A stretch of DNA of 64,000 nucleotides from G036327475 sp036327475 (GTDB lineage: Bacteria; Pseudomonadota; Gammaproteobacteria; Enterobacterales; Enterobacteriaceae). The stretch covers positions 682,001 to 746,000 of the forward strand of contig NZ_CP132913.1 in assembly GCF_036327475.1 (NCBI RefSeq), in the 5' to 3' direction. Of this stretch, positions 23,741 to 34,899 are shown in pieces. Position 1 is the stretch's first letter; each line of letters begins with the position of its first letter. The notes under the pieces were generated by a model. The model made no database searches and had not been told where the DNA came from. It worked only from the letters and a program-made list of their open reading frames with translations. Both the position numbers and the translations under genes were made by a program.

Positions 23741-24426
23741 TTTATTTTGTCCCTATCCTTTTATCAACCTCGCCGCCATTACTTTCCTTGGCCGCAATAT
23801 CGGTTTGCGTTACATCCATAGACGCGGCGATCGCCAGCAAAATGCGCTAACGGTATCGTCACAGGCACCAACCCGTCAATAGTGAACCGCACAAGGTATG
23901 TTTATAGACAAAACAAAGTTAGCCATTTCATGCGCTATTGCCTTTATTACGCAATTGATCACCACAACTAGGGTGTATTTATTCACGTGATATATTTCCA
24001 TGAATAGCATTCACGTTATGCGTATTATTTAACCACTCTTCATGACACGCAAATTTTACATATAACGTGCGAAATTAAAATAACGTGCGAAATTTTAAAA
24101 AATAACCTAGAGATAAAAAATAGAAAACCATGAAATATAAGCACTAACATTAAACTTTTACATCATGAATACCGATGCATTCGTTCAATGATTGATTCAT
24201 GCTAGAAAATATTATTCTATAATCGGTTATTGCAATTAAATATTAGACCGGTGTCAAAAAAAATGACATTAACGCTGGAAGTATCAAATAAACGCATTAT
24301 TATTGAAGATTTCCGATAAATCCAAGACAGATAATTGAACCACCTCAATATGATTATTCAAAACAGAATAGCAGCGGCAGCGAGAATTTATTGCCCACCA
24401 ACCTTTGCGTTTTATTCGGAGAATTT
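23741..24426. other. AT-rich region upstream of sdaC
   Basis: About 690 bp, clearly more AT-rich than the rest of the window from about 23,900 onward. No gene is recognisable. It includes an imperfect 18-bp tandem duplication at 24062-24097 (ATAACGTGCGAAATTAAA and a near copy). A good -10 hexamer TATAAT lies at 24218-24223 with a poor -35 (TTCATG, 16 bp upstream). This could drive sdaC with a leader of about 200 nt. Confidence 0.45.
24218..24223 (+). promoter_or_regulatory. Candidate -10 element for sdaC
   Basis: A consensus TATAAT in the AT-rich leader of the transporter gene. The -35 element is weak, so an activator may be needed or the match may be chance in AT-rich DNA. Confidence 0.3.
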
Positions 24427-25710
24427 ATGGACATAACAAAAGCTTCCCCCGCGCGGGCCATCCTGTCCGACGCGACTTGGCGCAAAACCGATACGGTATG
24501 GATGTTGGGACTCTATGGCACAGCTATCGGCGCCGGTGTTTTGTTCCTGCCCATTAATGCAGGTATCGGTGGGTTTCTGCCACTGCTTATCATGGCACTT
24601 ATCGCCCTTCCAATGACCTTTTTCGCCCACCGGGGCATGGTGCGGTTTGTGCTGTCTGGCAACGGTAAATGCAACGACATTACCGATGTGGTGAAGGAGC
24701 ATTTCGGTAACCGCATTGGTAATCTCATTACGCTACTGTATTTCTTCGCCATCTATCCGATTCTGCTGGTCTACAGTGTCGCTATCACCAATACAGTCGA
24801 GAGTTTCATCGTGCATCAGCTCAGCTACAGCGCCCCGCCGCGGGCTTTGCTGGCGCTGCTATTGATAGTAGGGCTGATGATGATTGTTTCGCTCGGGAAG
24901 GACATTATCGTCAAGTCAATGAGCGTGTTGGTGTTCCCTTTCATCGCGGTACTGGTCTTTTTATCGTTCTATTTAATCCCGTACTGGAGCGGCGCAATAT
25001 TTCATGCGCCGCTGGTGCAACCGCAGGCCAACGGCGGCGGGCTGTTCAGCACCCTGTGGTTAGCAGTACCGGTCATGGTGTTTTCCTTTAATCATTCCCC
25101 TATCATTTCGTCATTCGCTATATCTAAACGCGAAGAATATGGTGATGCTGCCGAATCGAAATGCTCCCGCATCTTGGCCTATAGCCATGTAATGATGGTG
25201 TTGACCGTGATGTTTTTCGTTTTTAGCTGCGCTTTAAGCCTTTCGCCGGAAAACATGCGAGAGGCCAAAGAGCAAAATATTTCTATGCTGTCTTATCTGG
25301 CCAATCATTTTGATAATCCCTTCATCGCCTCGCTTGGGCCGATTATCGCTTTTGTCGCCATCGCCAAATCCTTTTGGGGCCACTATCTCGGCGCTAGCGA
25401 AGGGTTTAGCGGACTGGTGACCTCTGCCCTGCAGGCGCGCAGCAAGGAAATTTCCGCCGGCGCCATGGGCAAGATAACCGTCGTATTCATGCTCTTAACC
25501 GCTTGGCTGGTCGCTACTATCAACCCAAGCATTCTTGGTATGATTGAAACCTTGGGCGGTCCGGTTATCGCCATACTGCTGTTCTTGATGCCAATGTACG
25601 CCATCAACAAAGTGCCCGCCATGTCGCGCTATCACGGATTGGCGAGCAATTATTTTGTGTGGGCGGTTGGGATTATCGCGCTGACCGCGACCGTTTATAA
25701 GCTCATATGA
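24427..25710 (+). CDS. sdaC: Serine transporter of the SdaC/TdcC (HAAAP) family
   Basis: 427 residues with about 11 hydrophobic segments, very close to E. coli SdaC along its length: TDTVWMLGLYGTAIGAGVLF, ITLLYFFAIYPILLVYSVAI, VMVFSFNHSPIISSFAISKR, NISMLSYLANHF and NPSILGMIETLGGPVIA. It is expected to import L-serine with protons across the inner membrane. The ATG at 24427 has GGAG 6-7 nt upstream; a longer in-frame start at 24391 lacks one. This is the only intact uptake gene in the window, standing alone between a long gene-free region and the convergent dacC. Confidence 0.9.
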   Translation: MDITKASPARAILSDATWRKTDTVWMLGLYGTAIGAGVLFLPINAGIGGFLPLLIMALIALPMTFFAHRGMVRFVLSGNGKCNDITDVVKEHFGNRIGNLITLLYFFAIYPILLVYSVAITNTVESFIVHQLSYSAPPRALLALLLIVGLMMIVSLGKDIIVKSMSVLVFPFIAVLVFLSFYLIPYWSGAIFHAPLVQPQANGGGLFSTLWLAVPVMVFSFNHSPIISSFAISKREEYGDAAESKCSRILAYSHVMMVLTVMFFVFSCALSLSPENMREAKEQNISMLSYLANHFDNPFIASLGPIIAFVAIAKSFWGHYLGASEGFSGLVTSALQARSKEISAGAMGKITVVFMLLTAWLVATINPSILGMIETLGGPVIAILLFLMPMYAINKVPAMSRYHGLASNYFVWAVGIIALTATVYKLI

Positions 25711-25769
25711 GGCGTTACGTCGACAATGTCTGTTCAAAATGGCAGCGCCGCCCGAGGGCAGGTGCCGGC

Positions 25770-25808
25770 GATCGCTGTCTAAAACGACAGCATCGGCCGT
25801 AAAACGGC
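25770..25808. terminator. Two adjacent hairpins between convergent sdaC and dacC
   Basis: GATCGCTGTC-TAAAAC-GACAGCATC (25770-25794, one bulged base) and GCCGT-AAA-ACGGC (25796-25808) lie between the two stop codons. On the minus strand both loops are T-rich. They plausibly end both transcripts, although no long T-run follows either. Confidence 0.45.
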
Positions 25809-25816
25809 AACGGGGT

Positions 25817-27025
25817 TTAGCTGAACAAACCGTGGAGCTTCAGCAAGATCCAGTCCCGCAGCGTGCGGAAAATGCCGCCTTTCTTCACCTCCTCCATCAC
25901 CACCAGCGGGCGCTGCTCGATGATATTGCCGTCTAGACTGAAGTTGATGGCGCCAACCACCTGATCCTTGGCCAGCGGCGCTTCCAGATAGGAGGAGGAG
26001 AGCGTGAAGGACGCCTTCAGGTTTTTCGATTGCCCTTTCGGTAAGGTAATAGCCGCATCTTGCGCGACGCCTAAATTCACCTGGCTGCGATCGCCAAACC
26101 ACACCCACTGCTGAGTAAAGGGGCGACCTTTCGGAATAGGCATCACGGTTTCATAAAACCGGAATCCCCAGGTCAACAACTTCTCACTCTCGCGAAAGCG
26201 AATACCATCGGTCGGAGCGCCAAGCACTACGGAAATGAGTCGCATGCCGTTATCGGTGGCTGATGCCACCAGATTGTGACCGGCGACGCTGGTATAACCG
26301 GTTTTCACACCATCGATCGCCAAATTACCGCTCCACAACAGACGATTACGATTAGGCTGTTTGATTTTGTTGTAGGTGAACTCTTTCTCTTTGTGCAATA
26401 TGTACTCGTTCGGTGTATTGCGAATCAGCGCCTGGCTGAGAATAGCCATGTCCCGCGCGGTGCTGTACTGACCTTGCACATCAAGGCCGTGAACCGTCAA
26501 AAAATGGGTATTCTGCATCCCCAGCGCCGCGGCATGCTGATTCATTAAATTGACAAAGGCCTCCTGGCTACCGGCAATGTGATCCGCCAGCGCAATGCTG
26601 GCGTCATTGCCGGATTGGATAACAATGCCTTTATTGAGATCATCAACCGTCACCTGTTCGCCCGGTTTCAGGAACATCAACGACGAGCCGCGCAGAACCG
26701 GATTGCCGGTGGCCCAGGCATCTTTACCGATCGTCACTTTGTCCGCCGGATGGATTTTACCGGCCTTCATCGCCTGCCCAATGACATAACTGGACATGAT
26801 TTTTGTGAGGCTTGCTGGGGCTAGGCGCTGGTCGGCATTGGCTTCCGCCAGCACCTTGCCGCTTTGGTAATCCATCAAGATATACGCGCGGGCGTTGATT
26901 TCCGGCGCGGCGGGCGGGGCCTCAACGGCGTGGGCGGCAGGGATAGCAAGAACCAGCAAGGTACCTAAAGCAAGAGCATAACGTTGAGTGCTGAAAACAG
27001 GTTTTATCATGGAGGTCATGGGCAT
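25817..27025 (-). CDS. dacC: D-alanyl-D-alanine carboxypeptidase DacC (PBP6)
   Basis: 402 residues. A signal peptide ends near AIPAAHA. The three active-site motifs of class C penicillin-binding proteins are present: SLTK at 72-75, SGN at 138-140 and KTG at 241-243. A C-terminal beta domain and a terminal amphipathic helix ([15 protein letters not shown]) anchor it to the outer face of the inner membrane. It trims the terminal D-Ala from peptidoglycan stem peptides. Three in-frame ATGs (27025, 27019, 27010) are possible starts and none has a strong ribosome-binding site. DacA or DacC is hard to tell by sequence alone; neighbours (gstB) favour dacC. Confidence 0.92.
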   Translation of the reverse strand: MPMTSMIKPVFSTQRYALALGTLLVLAIPAAHAVEAPPAAPEINARAYILMDYQSGKVLAEANADQRLAPASLTKIMSSYVIGQAMKAGKIHPADKVTIGKDAWATGNPVLRGSSLMFLKPGEQVTVDDLNKGIVIQSGNDASIALADHIAGSQEAFVNLMNQHAAALGMQNTHFLTVHGLDVQGQYSTARDMAILSQALIRNTPNEYILHKEKEFTYNKIKQPNRNRLLWSGNLAIDGVKTGYTSVAGHNLVASATDNGMRLISVVLGAPTDGIRFRESEKLLTWGFRFYETVMPIPKGRPFTQQWVWFGDRSQVNLGVAQDAAITLPKGQSKNLKASFTLSSSYLEAPLAKDQVVGAINFSLDGNIIEQRPLVVMEEVKKGGIFRTLRDWILLKLHGLFS

Positions 27026-27429
27026 TCATTCAATTAAGAGCCATCGCGGGTAATCCGGTGGCGGATGTTGCACGCATGGCCGGCAAGGGCCCACGTGCAT
27101 GTCTATATCATTGTTCTAGCAAATCTACTCTAATCGTAATCGAGGCCGTTTAACTTTGCCGCATTGGCGCGTGCCTGTCAGCCATTTTATTGTCAATTTT
27201 TCAGCGACCACGCGGTATTGAGAAAATAAAACCCTTCCGGCGCGGGCGATTGATTAAACGCCGCTAATAAGTCACAGCATAAGGATCATCAACTAACCAC
27301 GCCGTCTGTCGTGTTTTTTGGCGGTCGGCGCGCGGCCGTCGACGCCGCAGCTTGGGGCAGGTCACGTAGCCGATGCAGCCTTACCTCCGCCGTAATTGCT
27401 AACAGAAAGCGTAACAATTATCATTGCGC
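27026..27429. other. dacC-gstB intergenic region
   Basis: About 400 bp, with the dacC promoter presumably in the AT-rich part around 27,110-27,230. No gene was recognised. Confidence 0.4.
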
Positions 27430-27850
27430 TATGGAGGCGTTATGTTATAACGATTCTAGTTGTGAAAATTCGCTCAACGTCAAAAAGGTGCTGAGATGCT
27501 GAGGTGCGGTGCGGTGCGGTGCGGTGCGGTGATTCCGACTGGGCTAATACGGTAAAATCAGGATGCGCTCTTCTTGTCGCTGAATCCCAATTAGGCCACT
27601 CCCCTTGTCTGCAGGATTTTGGTCCTGTTGGAGTCCGATACCATTGCGCGCTACCTCGCGCTGCTCGCTTATGGTCAGGGTGTCTGGCTGCTCAAGCGAT
27701 GCCGTCACGTGAACCCAGCAGTCATTGAGCGCAATATTGCGGCCTGTGATAAGCTATTCGCCATCGCCGAGGCGCGCTGGAGAAGCCGTGGTTCGCCTAC
27801 GACGCTTTCGGCATTGACGATATTCCTTTCGGATGCCTGGCCTAATTGAT
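27430..27850 (+). pseudogene. gstB: Broken gstB (glutathione S-transferase, yliJ)
   Basis: It begins with NNSLNVKKVL-like sequence and continues in shifted frames with FVLLESDTIARYLA, NIAACDKLFAIAEARW, and KPWFAYDAFGIDDIPF. A run of 5.6 copies of GGTGC interrupts it near the start (27503-27530). The C-terminal third is missing. It stands next to dacC as in E. coli. Confidence 0.78.
27503..27530. repeat. GGTGC pentanucleotide repeat, 5.6 copies
   Basis: GGTGC repeated five times followed by GGT. The 5-bp unit changes the reading frame with each copy gained or lost. It lies in the gstB pseudogene just after VKKVL. Confidence 0.92.
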
Positions 27851-28260
27851 TCAACCTGATCATCGAACGGCAACCCAGCCAGCGCATCATTAAGCATCGT
27901 ACACCACTCCGGCATTGGCTGTTGTGCCTCGAGGCCGAGGAGGGACAGACTGACAGCGGTGCGCTGGCGTCCGAATGCGCCGATAAAGATCAAATCTGGT
28001 ATAAGCTTTCTCAGTAGCGAAAAATTTGATCCTGTAGGGCGACATTGGCAGTGCTCGCCACCAGCGGTTTTGCCAAGCTCGGCCATGGCGATGCTAGGAA
28101 TCAGATACGATAGCGTTTTGTCGACGCCAGTGGGTGCTTCGATCACCAGATGGCGTTCAATATTTTCAATATTCCCAGCGCGCGAGCCACTTCCGCTATC
28201 ATCTGCCGCTGCTGCGATTCACGGAGGATAAAATTGGGAATATGCTACTATGCCAGTCGT
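27845..28260 (-). pseudogene. dinG: N-terminal remnant of dinG (ATP-dependent helicase)
   Basis: QRQMIAEVARALG, then IEAPTGVDKTLSYLIPSIAM (Walker A with the conserved GK changed to DK), then LRKLIPDLIF and GAFGR match the DinG N-terminus in two frames. The remaining about 550 residues, including the Fe-S cysteines, are gone. In E. coli dinG is about 30 kb from gstB, so a large deletion brought them together. Confidence 0.78.
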
Positions 28261-29394
28261 GGATTTGCGCTTTGGTTGATATGGAAGAGCGCCATTGTGC
28301 AGACATTATCGCTTGCCACAGCCGCGACGCGGCGTCTTTATGCTGTATAAACTGCAGGGCTTTCCCAAACAGGCAATTCCGGCCGGTCACAATGTACCGG
28401 TAAGGCGCTCACCGGTAGATAGCCATGGCGTCTATAAAAGGCCACCGACCGCCGGTTGATACGGCGGGTAGATAGCTACACTTGCCGGTAACCACCCAAC
28501 AGAAGCCTGCTGTTCTAAAAATCGCAGCAACAAAGCGCCCGTTTCTAGCGGAGGGCGAAACACTCGGCCCGCTGCTGCTGGTTGCCGGAAAGCTTGTGCT
28601 GGTAGCAGTGACAAAACTGCTACGGATCGAGATACAGCAACGCCAGCAATTCGTCTCGTCACGTGCTGGTGAATGGCGTTAATGTGGTCAGTTTGAATGT
28701 GCGCCGTCCCAAAAAATAGCGGCTCAGGTCGGTCAGAGAGTCGAGATGCTGTTCTTAGGCCAGCTCATCGTGTAAGGCAAGTATCGTCGGTGGCAGGCTA
28801 ATCCAAGTATATGATTTTGTTATAGTCAAGCTATTTGATCCTACTCCGAGGAGAAGCTGTTGCCGGTGTACTCCAGATAAATAGGTCGCGCCAAGTTGCA
28901 GTTTGTTAACCGCTTTAACTTGATGGGATTCAAGAAATTGAAAAATGATATTGCCTAATAGCGATCCTTCCGCATCCGCAGGCCTGCGCTGCTGGCGTGA
29001 TGTCGAGCATTAGGTGGAGAGTAACACCGCGCGGCCATAATTAACCATGGTTGTCGTAGACATTGTTTCAGTAATGATAATCAGCACAGAACGGGCATCG
29101 ACGGTCAGCGGTTTTACAAAAACAACCCAAAATAGCGAGTCGGTAGCGAAAATGCACGTATTAATCGTATATCAGGTGCGCAATAATCCCCATACAGCAT
29201 GGCAGCGCCGCGTCCCTGCATCGCTATCAACCTCGATATGGAGCGCCGCAATGGCGGCTTGCTCAGTTTACCCTGCCGACAGGAGGGCATAAAGGATGCA
29301 AAGGCGCTGGCGCGCAGGCTCCGCCGCATCGAATTAACTGGCTTGCCGAGCGCGTAGAAACGCGGCATAAATGCGGCATACTGTGTGAAATTTT
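28261..29394. other. Decayed stretch with no nameable gene
   Basis: About 1.1 kb. Minus-strand fragments such as DELLALLYLDP and LTDLSRYFLGRRTFKLTTLT look like old coding sequence, but I cannot name the family. No repeats of note were seen. Confidence 0.35.
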
Positions 29395-29857
29395 CTCCAT
29401 GCTCATCTGAACCAGGGCGTGAACACTTCAGGTTCGCTGGCGAGTTTCACCACCACCGACAACATTGCTTGCCAGCGCCAGGCCATCGCTTTGTCGGGAT
29501 CGGGCGTTGGGCCAACTGACGGCGTGACGCAAAAACACTGTTTGTGTTCAATCAGCCAATTAGACAGTGGCAGGCAGCACAGTTTCAATATCGGCGTCAG
29601 CGCTCCAGCAGCTCTATCTCTTCATACAGATGACGGTGAGAGGCGGCGCTCTCTTCCTAGGGCCGCAGCAGGTGTTGCTACAAAGACCGCCGCAGCGGTA
29701 TTTCTCCCACGCGCGCTGCTACAGCAGCATTTGGCCGTCTGGGTTAAGCAATAAACGGCCACTGCAGGTGCAGCGCGCCTTCACGGTAGGCCTACAGTTT
29801 TTCCATAGTGCCACCGCCCGATCCCGTTTAGACCAGGATAACTCCCGTTAATGCCAT
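29395..29857 (-). pseudogene. idi: Broken idi (isopentenyl-diphosphate isomerase, type I)
   Basis: It starts MALTGVILV at 29857. Then, in alternating frames, come GTMEKL, GALHLQWPFIA, PDGQMLL, YRCGGLWSNTCCG-like sequence (active-site Cys region, E. coli NSVCGHP), DPDKAMAWRWQAM (E. coli DDEVMDYQWCDL) and FTPWFR. Many stops are present, and the Nudix helix is disrupted. The intact enzyme interconverts IPP and DMAPP; it is dispensable when the MEP pathway makes both. Confidence 0.72.
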
Positions 29858-30289
29858 ATTCGCCTCGCTGCAGGCCGCCAGTGTCGGCGTGATACCCTTG
29901 TACCGATTTTACCCGGGGTGCTATTGTCTCTTTGAGACGGTATTTGCCCGCAGACAAACATCTCCGCCCATGGGCATGCGTTATCGCCCGAGGCGTCTAT
30001 TTTTCGCCCGCGGCCCGTGCAAGTGATTAGCTTATCGGCCCGGGACGATAATGTCTTTGCGAGGAAGTGACATTCCCCATGCGCTTTTGCAAAAGCGGGC
30101 AATAATCGTCAAGACGGGCTGGCGTCCCATGCAGCGCATGGCGCGTGCCAGGCGCCGTTGCGTACCGACAAGCGCAGGACGTAGGCCAAAATGTATCGCT
30201 GGCGTCACCAAAACCTGCTGCAGGGCCGAGCCGTCGAAGTGCAACTGGTCAATAGCCCAGTCCAGAAACAGAATCAGTTCCGGAGTGTA
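29858..30289. other. Stretch between idi and bglX remnants
   Basis: About 430 bp. Open minus-strand frames exist (for example one with DTPELILFLDWAIDQLHFDG), but I recognise no family. It may include the eroded C-terminus of bglX. Confidence 0.35.
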
Positions 30290-31960
30290 TCAGGAGCTAC
30301 CCCGCCGGCTGTGTCAATCGGCTCGGTATGGGCGCATGGAGCAGCAGCCGGGTTACTTTGCGGGTACGATCACGCACATCAGATACGGCCGCGATGGCTG
30401 CGATGATAAAATACAGTTGCACCACAGTGGCGCCGTCCCCTGTCGCCATCGTTGGTCAACGTCAACTGCGTCGCCGACAACGTCACCGGCGACAAGATAA
30501 AACGGGTGTAGCTCAGACCATAGCCGAATGGAAAGAGCCGGCCGTTGGCTTCATCATAATAATGAGAAGTATATACTTCTTACTTCTCCGGCTTCTGCGG
30601 GCCATGTGGACGACAGGTGTAAATGGGAATTTACCACCCAAGCACGGGAACAACATGGGCAATTTGCCGGACGGGTTGTGATCGCCAAACAGCACACCAG
30701 AGATGGCATTTCCCCTTCGCTACCGGGGAATCATGCCTCCAGCAGCGCGTTCATTCGCTGGTTTTTCCGCACCAGTGCTAACACCGCTCAGCAGCACAAC
30801 CACCAGCGGCTTGCCGGTGGCCTTGAGCGCGCGCAGTGGCCTGCGTTGGCTTTCCGGTACAGTGATGTCGCTGCGGCTGGAGGCTTCGTGGACCATACCC
30901 TGCGCTTCCCCTGCCGCGGCCATGATGACACCCGCTTGCCGGGCGGTGCTCGCGGCGTCATCGATCATTGCCTGTGGGTCCGCGGATCCACTTTGATGGT
31001 TTATTCATGTTAGTTGAGATGGACATCATCTTGGTGGTCACTGATATTGGCGACACAGGCATAGGGCACCTTGGCCGTGTCGCCCATCGCGTGTCGGATC
31101 CATTTCAGTCAGTGCAATGGACTGATTGGCGCGACCTGCGGCGGACAAGCTGCCCATGATACGCGCTCAATCCGCCAGCGGGCTGATGACCGACAGCGTA
31201 CCCTGTTTTTCAGCAGCAGCGCGTTGAGTCGGTTTTAGCAGTACCAGGCTCCCGAAACCACCTGACGCGCCTCGGTCCTGTACAGCCGGCTTCCGCGCGT
31301 TGATATCCGCCGGATCGCTGCATGTCGACCCCAGATGCACATAGATATCGTGGAACGGGCCCATATCGTATTTGACGTTCAGTACATGGAGCACCGCATC
31401 GTCGAGCGTCGCCTAGCTCACCTCGCCGTACTGAATCCGCTCTGGCGGGTATTTCAGAAAATACTCATCGTTAATTCTCGCATTAATACCGGCGTTGATC
31501 GCGCCATTTTCGCTGAATGCTCAGAACGGCCGCCACGCCGTGATGGAATTTAGCGCCACCATAACCCCGCCGCCGGCATCCAACGCCGCTTTGTAAGATA
31601 GCAGGCATCCTGAAACATTTTCACCGCTCCGTAAAGCACAGAGTGTTTCACGCTGGTCATCAGCGAATGATGATCACCGGGATGCTTTCCTGCATGGCGC
31701 TCACCAGTATGCGACCGATTTCCTGAGCTAGAAAGGTATCCTCGCCCATCCCCTGTGACACGCAACCCCAGCGCGTATCGCGAGTGATATCCACTATCGG
31801 CGCCCATGTCATTTTCAGATCATCTTCGCTTTCCTCAAGGGCGGCAATATGTCCACTGGTTTCCGCCACCCGTAGGTCCCAACAGGACGCCAGTTCAAGG
31901 CTTATCGGGAAAATAGTGCACTGACGTGGAGATGTCGTAGGCGAAAGCCAGGAGCGCATT
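30290..31960 (-). pseudogene. bglX: Broken bglX (periplasmic beta-glucosidase)
   Basis: A GH3 remnant in many frames. It includes FPISLELASCWDL, MTWAPIVDITRDTRWGC, GMGEDTFLAQEI, HVLNVKYDMGPFHD, AAAGEAQGMVHEASSRSDIT, VPESQRRPLRALKATGKPLV, LFGDHNPSGKLPM and LFPFGYGLSYTRF. The signal peptide and about 120 N-terminal residues are lost. The intact enzyme hydrolyses beta-glucosides in the periplasm, a sugar-scavenging function. Confidence 0.88.
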
Positions 31961-32432
31961 GACAAAAGCATTGCGGGGTAAGCTAGGTGAAGAGAGTGAA
32001 TTATTGTCCGCTAAAGCGGGAGTGACGACACGTGTCAGCATTAAGCCAAATGATCAGAGTCATCTCATAAAGGTTTCTCACAATCGCGAAAGCCAGCCGA
32101 AACGGAACGTTCCAGTCACGAGAAATAAGGCATTATTATGCCATAAATGTGGCATAATAAAGGGCGTAGCGACTCACACAGCATAAAGCTTGCATCAGAT
32201 TTATTGGAAGGGATTGTTTTCTTTGTGCTGACCGATGCTTGGCGGCGCCCGTATGATATTTCTCTTCGTCGCAACCTTCTGGCAGGGAGGTTAGCGGGGT
32301 AAGCTTTGCAATACTGCCTTACCGTGTACAAAGTATTTTGTGCTTATACCACATATTATGATTGCCGCTTCACGGTATCTGTCGCCTCTGCTACAAGATA
32401 AGAAAATTCGGGTTACTTCTGCCGGCCGAGAG
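31961..32432. other. Divergent intergenic region between bglX and oxidoreductase remnants
   Basis: About 470 bp holding no gene I recognise. It contains a strong inverted repeat at 32133-32160, listed separately. Confidence 0.4.
32133..32160. repeat. Perfect 11-bp inverted repeat
   Basis: TTATTATGCCA-TAAATG-TGGCATAATAA, a perfect 11-bp stem with a 6-nt gap, in the intergenic region between two divergent sugar-related pseudogenes. It could be an operator for a dimeric regulator or the relic of a terminator; no T-run follows on either strand. Confidence 0.6.
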
Positions 32433-33300
32433 CGTAGTTTCATGGATGATCGAGTCTATTATCATTCCAGAGCGCCGAAATATGTCATTATTTGTACGGG
32501 GAATATCAGTAGCACCTACGCCGACGTTCTGCAGGCGGTCGTAGGGTGTGAGAACTTACAGGATTTACGCCGGCAGCCAAGCCATGGGCTGGCCGGCCAC
32601 CCCTCCCTGACCTGTTGGCCGACGCTTGTGGACGTCGATAAACCCTTTGATGTAGTGATCGTCGCCACCACTAATGGGCCGCATCCGTACAGCGCCATTA
32701 AGGCTGCCGGGTTGGGCAAGCACATTTGGCCGAAAAGTTGCTGGCCATTACGGCGACCATGGATAACATGATAGACGCTGCCCGCCAACACGACGTACCT
32801 TGATGGTAAGCTATCAGCGCCGCAGTTATCCAGACAACCTAGCAGTGAAGGCCTTGTTGATGTTGGGTGCGCTGGGACAGATTTACCCGATCTCGGTTGC
32901 TGCTTCTGGCACGACCAGCTCTATCCATTGACACCTATATTCGCTGTTCGGCATGCCCGCACGGCTGCACGGCGAGCTGGCCATGTTCGCCAACCAAACG
33001 GAGGCGGAGGATTGCGGAACCGTTGTATTGCGCCATAACAATGGCATGATAAGCACGATTGTCGCCTCGACTTGCGTGCGACCCGGCTACCCGCCGCATT
33101 TGGAAGCGTACTGAAAAGGGACGTTTACACTTACCAACGACTGTATTGACCTCTAGCAAGGGTATCGACAAATCCCACGTAGCCGCGCCCGTCGGTGGTA
33201 GATAACGGCAGAAGCGCAACGAGAGAAGTACCCATTGAAGAGTTGGCCCAACTTACTGGGCTCTGTCTGCAATTCAAAGTGTTATGAGGATATGGAGATA
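32433..33300 (+). pseudogene. Broken Gfo/Idh/MocA family oxidoreductase
   Basis: KYVIICTGNISSTYADVLQA is a nucleotide-binding N-terminus. It is followed by DKPFDVVIVATTNGPHPYSA and IKAAGLGKHI (the usual ATPN..H...A..AGKHV motif), then, in other frames, VSYQRRSYPDN and GALGQIYPISV. Stops and frameshifts occur every 50-100 nt. The substrate cannot be told; neighbouring bglX suggests sugar or inositol metabolism. Confidence 0.72.
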
Positions 33301-33559
33301 TGACGTATGATCCTGGAAAATTCGCTGATTTGCGTGGTGAAAAGTGAGAGGCAACTGTCGGTGTCGCTCAATTGCAGACAGAAGAGGATGAGGCTTTTCT
33401 GGTACGCTTATTTATCTCACCCGTGCGGCAGAAGCGGGATTGGCCAGCCCCTGTTCAGCTGATCGATCAAAGCGGCACACCGCGCCAGCGCGACTCGGCG
33501 GCCGTTAATTAACGCGGATTGATAACGCCTCCGTATCGCCCACGCGCGGCGCAGAACGC

Positions 33560-34805
33560 CAGCAATACGAGGCCTAATCCACTCGCCGCGCCGTTATTTC
33601 CCTGCAGCGCGGCGAGTGAGCAGCGCCCAGGCCATGACGCTGGCGCCGATGCGGGTGCCGAACCACCGTGTCCCCGACGGCAATCACAATATACTGGCGA
33701 CCGTCAGCGCCCAGATAAGTGATGGGCGTCGCCTACCCGCCGACCGGCGGCCGCGCCACAACTCTTTGCTGCTGGTTTCGTCGGAAGGGCGCAGATAGTT
33801 GTCGGCGGTGGCGGCGCCCACAAAATCAGCCTGCCCTCAATATTGCCGCCCATGGCAAAGTCCTCGTCGCCAAGTCCAACACCACGATAGCGCTGGAATA
33901 CTTGTCACAAACCGGCTGATGATGTGCGCCGTAATAATCCGGCGTGGCGTTCCTCAGGGGATATAGACCCGCCCCAGAGCCGGGTCCACGGTATAGGGCC
34001 CCAGCCATTCGGCGGGCTACAGGTGTAAGTTTCGCCGGGTTTTAGTGGCGCGATTGGGTGGGATAGCGGTGGCCTATGTCTCATACCTAGACTAGTTTTC
34101 TACTTTGTGGACCAAGGCGCGAACCACGCCGGAAGGCTCGCGGTACGCCTGATTATCAAGTCCAGCCACTCAAAACAACGCAATCGTTCATCACCAGGAG
34201 CCATGAAAATGAAAGTCCGGCGGAACCTTGCCCATCCTTACTCATCAAATCGCTCAGGTTTACACGGTTCCCCTGCCCGCAATCCTGACATAACCGCCTC
34301 GTGTCGGCATCAAGCGCGATAAATTTGGCATCAGAGGTGGTGCTGATAATGCGCCGACGCAATGGGCATTGGCAGGAGTGGCGATTAGTAATAGGCCACT
34401 CCGCGGCAGGCAAGATACCTGTTGGCACGGGTGTCGTTGTGGGGATCGTAGGCCCAGAGAGTTTTACCGGTAGTCTCATTCAGCACCAGCACCTGTTGGT
34501 GAGGCGTACTGAGATAAAGCCGGTTGGCCACTTTAATCTGGGTAGCCTTAAAATTGAATTCGTGCCCCTTTTCCTCCAACTGCATGACATCGTCGGTGTG
34601 AATCGCAAAGACGGAGAGGCGGAGGCGAGTTGCGCTACTGTATGTGAGTTGGGTCAGGGCGAATAATGCTCCCGGCTGGGTGCGGCCATAGTGGCGCCAC
34701 TCATTCTACCTAGTTCTGTCTGTCTCGGCCGCCGCAGTCGGGCCGAGTACGAATGGCATACCATACCATAGCCCGACCACCGTCAGCGCCAGAAAACTCG
34801 GCATG
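33560..34805 (-). pseudogene. gcd: Broken PQQ-dependent (glucose-type) dehydrogenase
   Basis: Minus-strand fragments follow the quinoprotein dehydrogenase fold. They include a hydrophobic MPSFLALTVVGLWYGMPFVL, then FNFKATQIKVANRLYLSTPH, QQVLVLNETTGKTLWAYDPH, CRGVAYY, DAKFIALDADTRRLCQDCG and, near the end, ADNYLRPSDET and TYLGADGRQYIVIAVGD. At least half of the gene is deleted. E. coli Gcd oxidises glucose in the periplasm using PQQ; other membrane quinoproteins such as quinate dehydrogenase share these motifs. Confidence 0.75.
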
Positions 34806-34899
34806 AATTTCAAGCCGCCCAGGCCGACCTCATAGCCGCCATCCAAACTTTCGGCGTTTGCCACCGCGACGCAGCCACGCGCTACGACCGGACCAGGTC

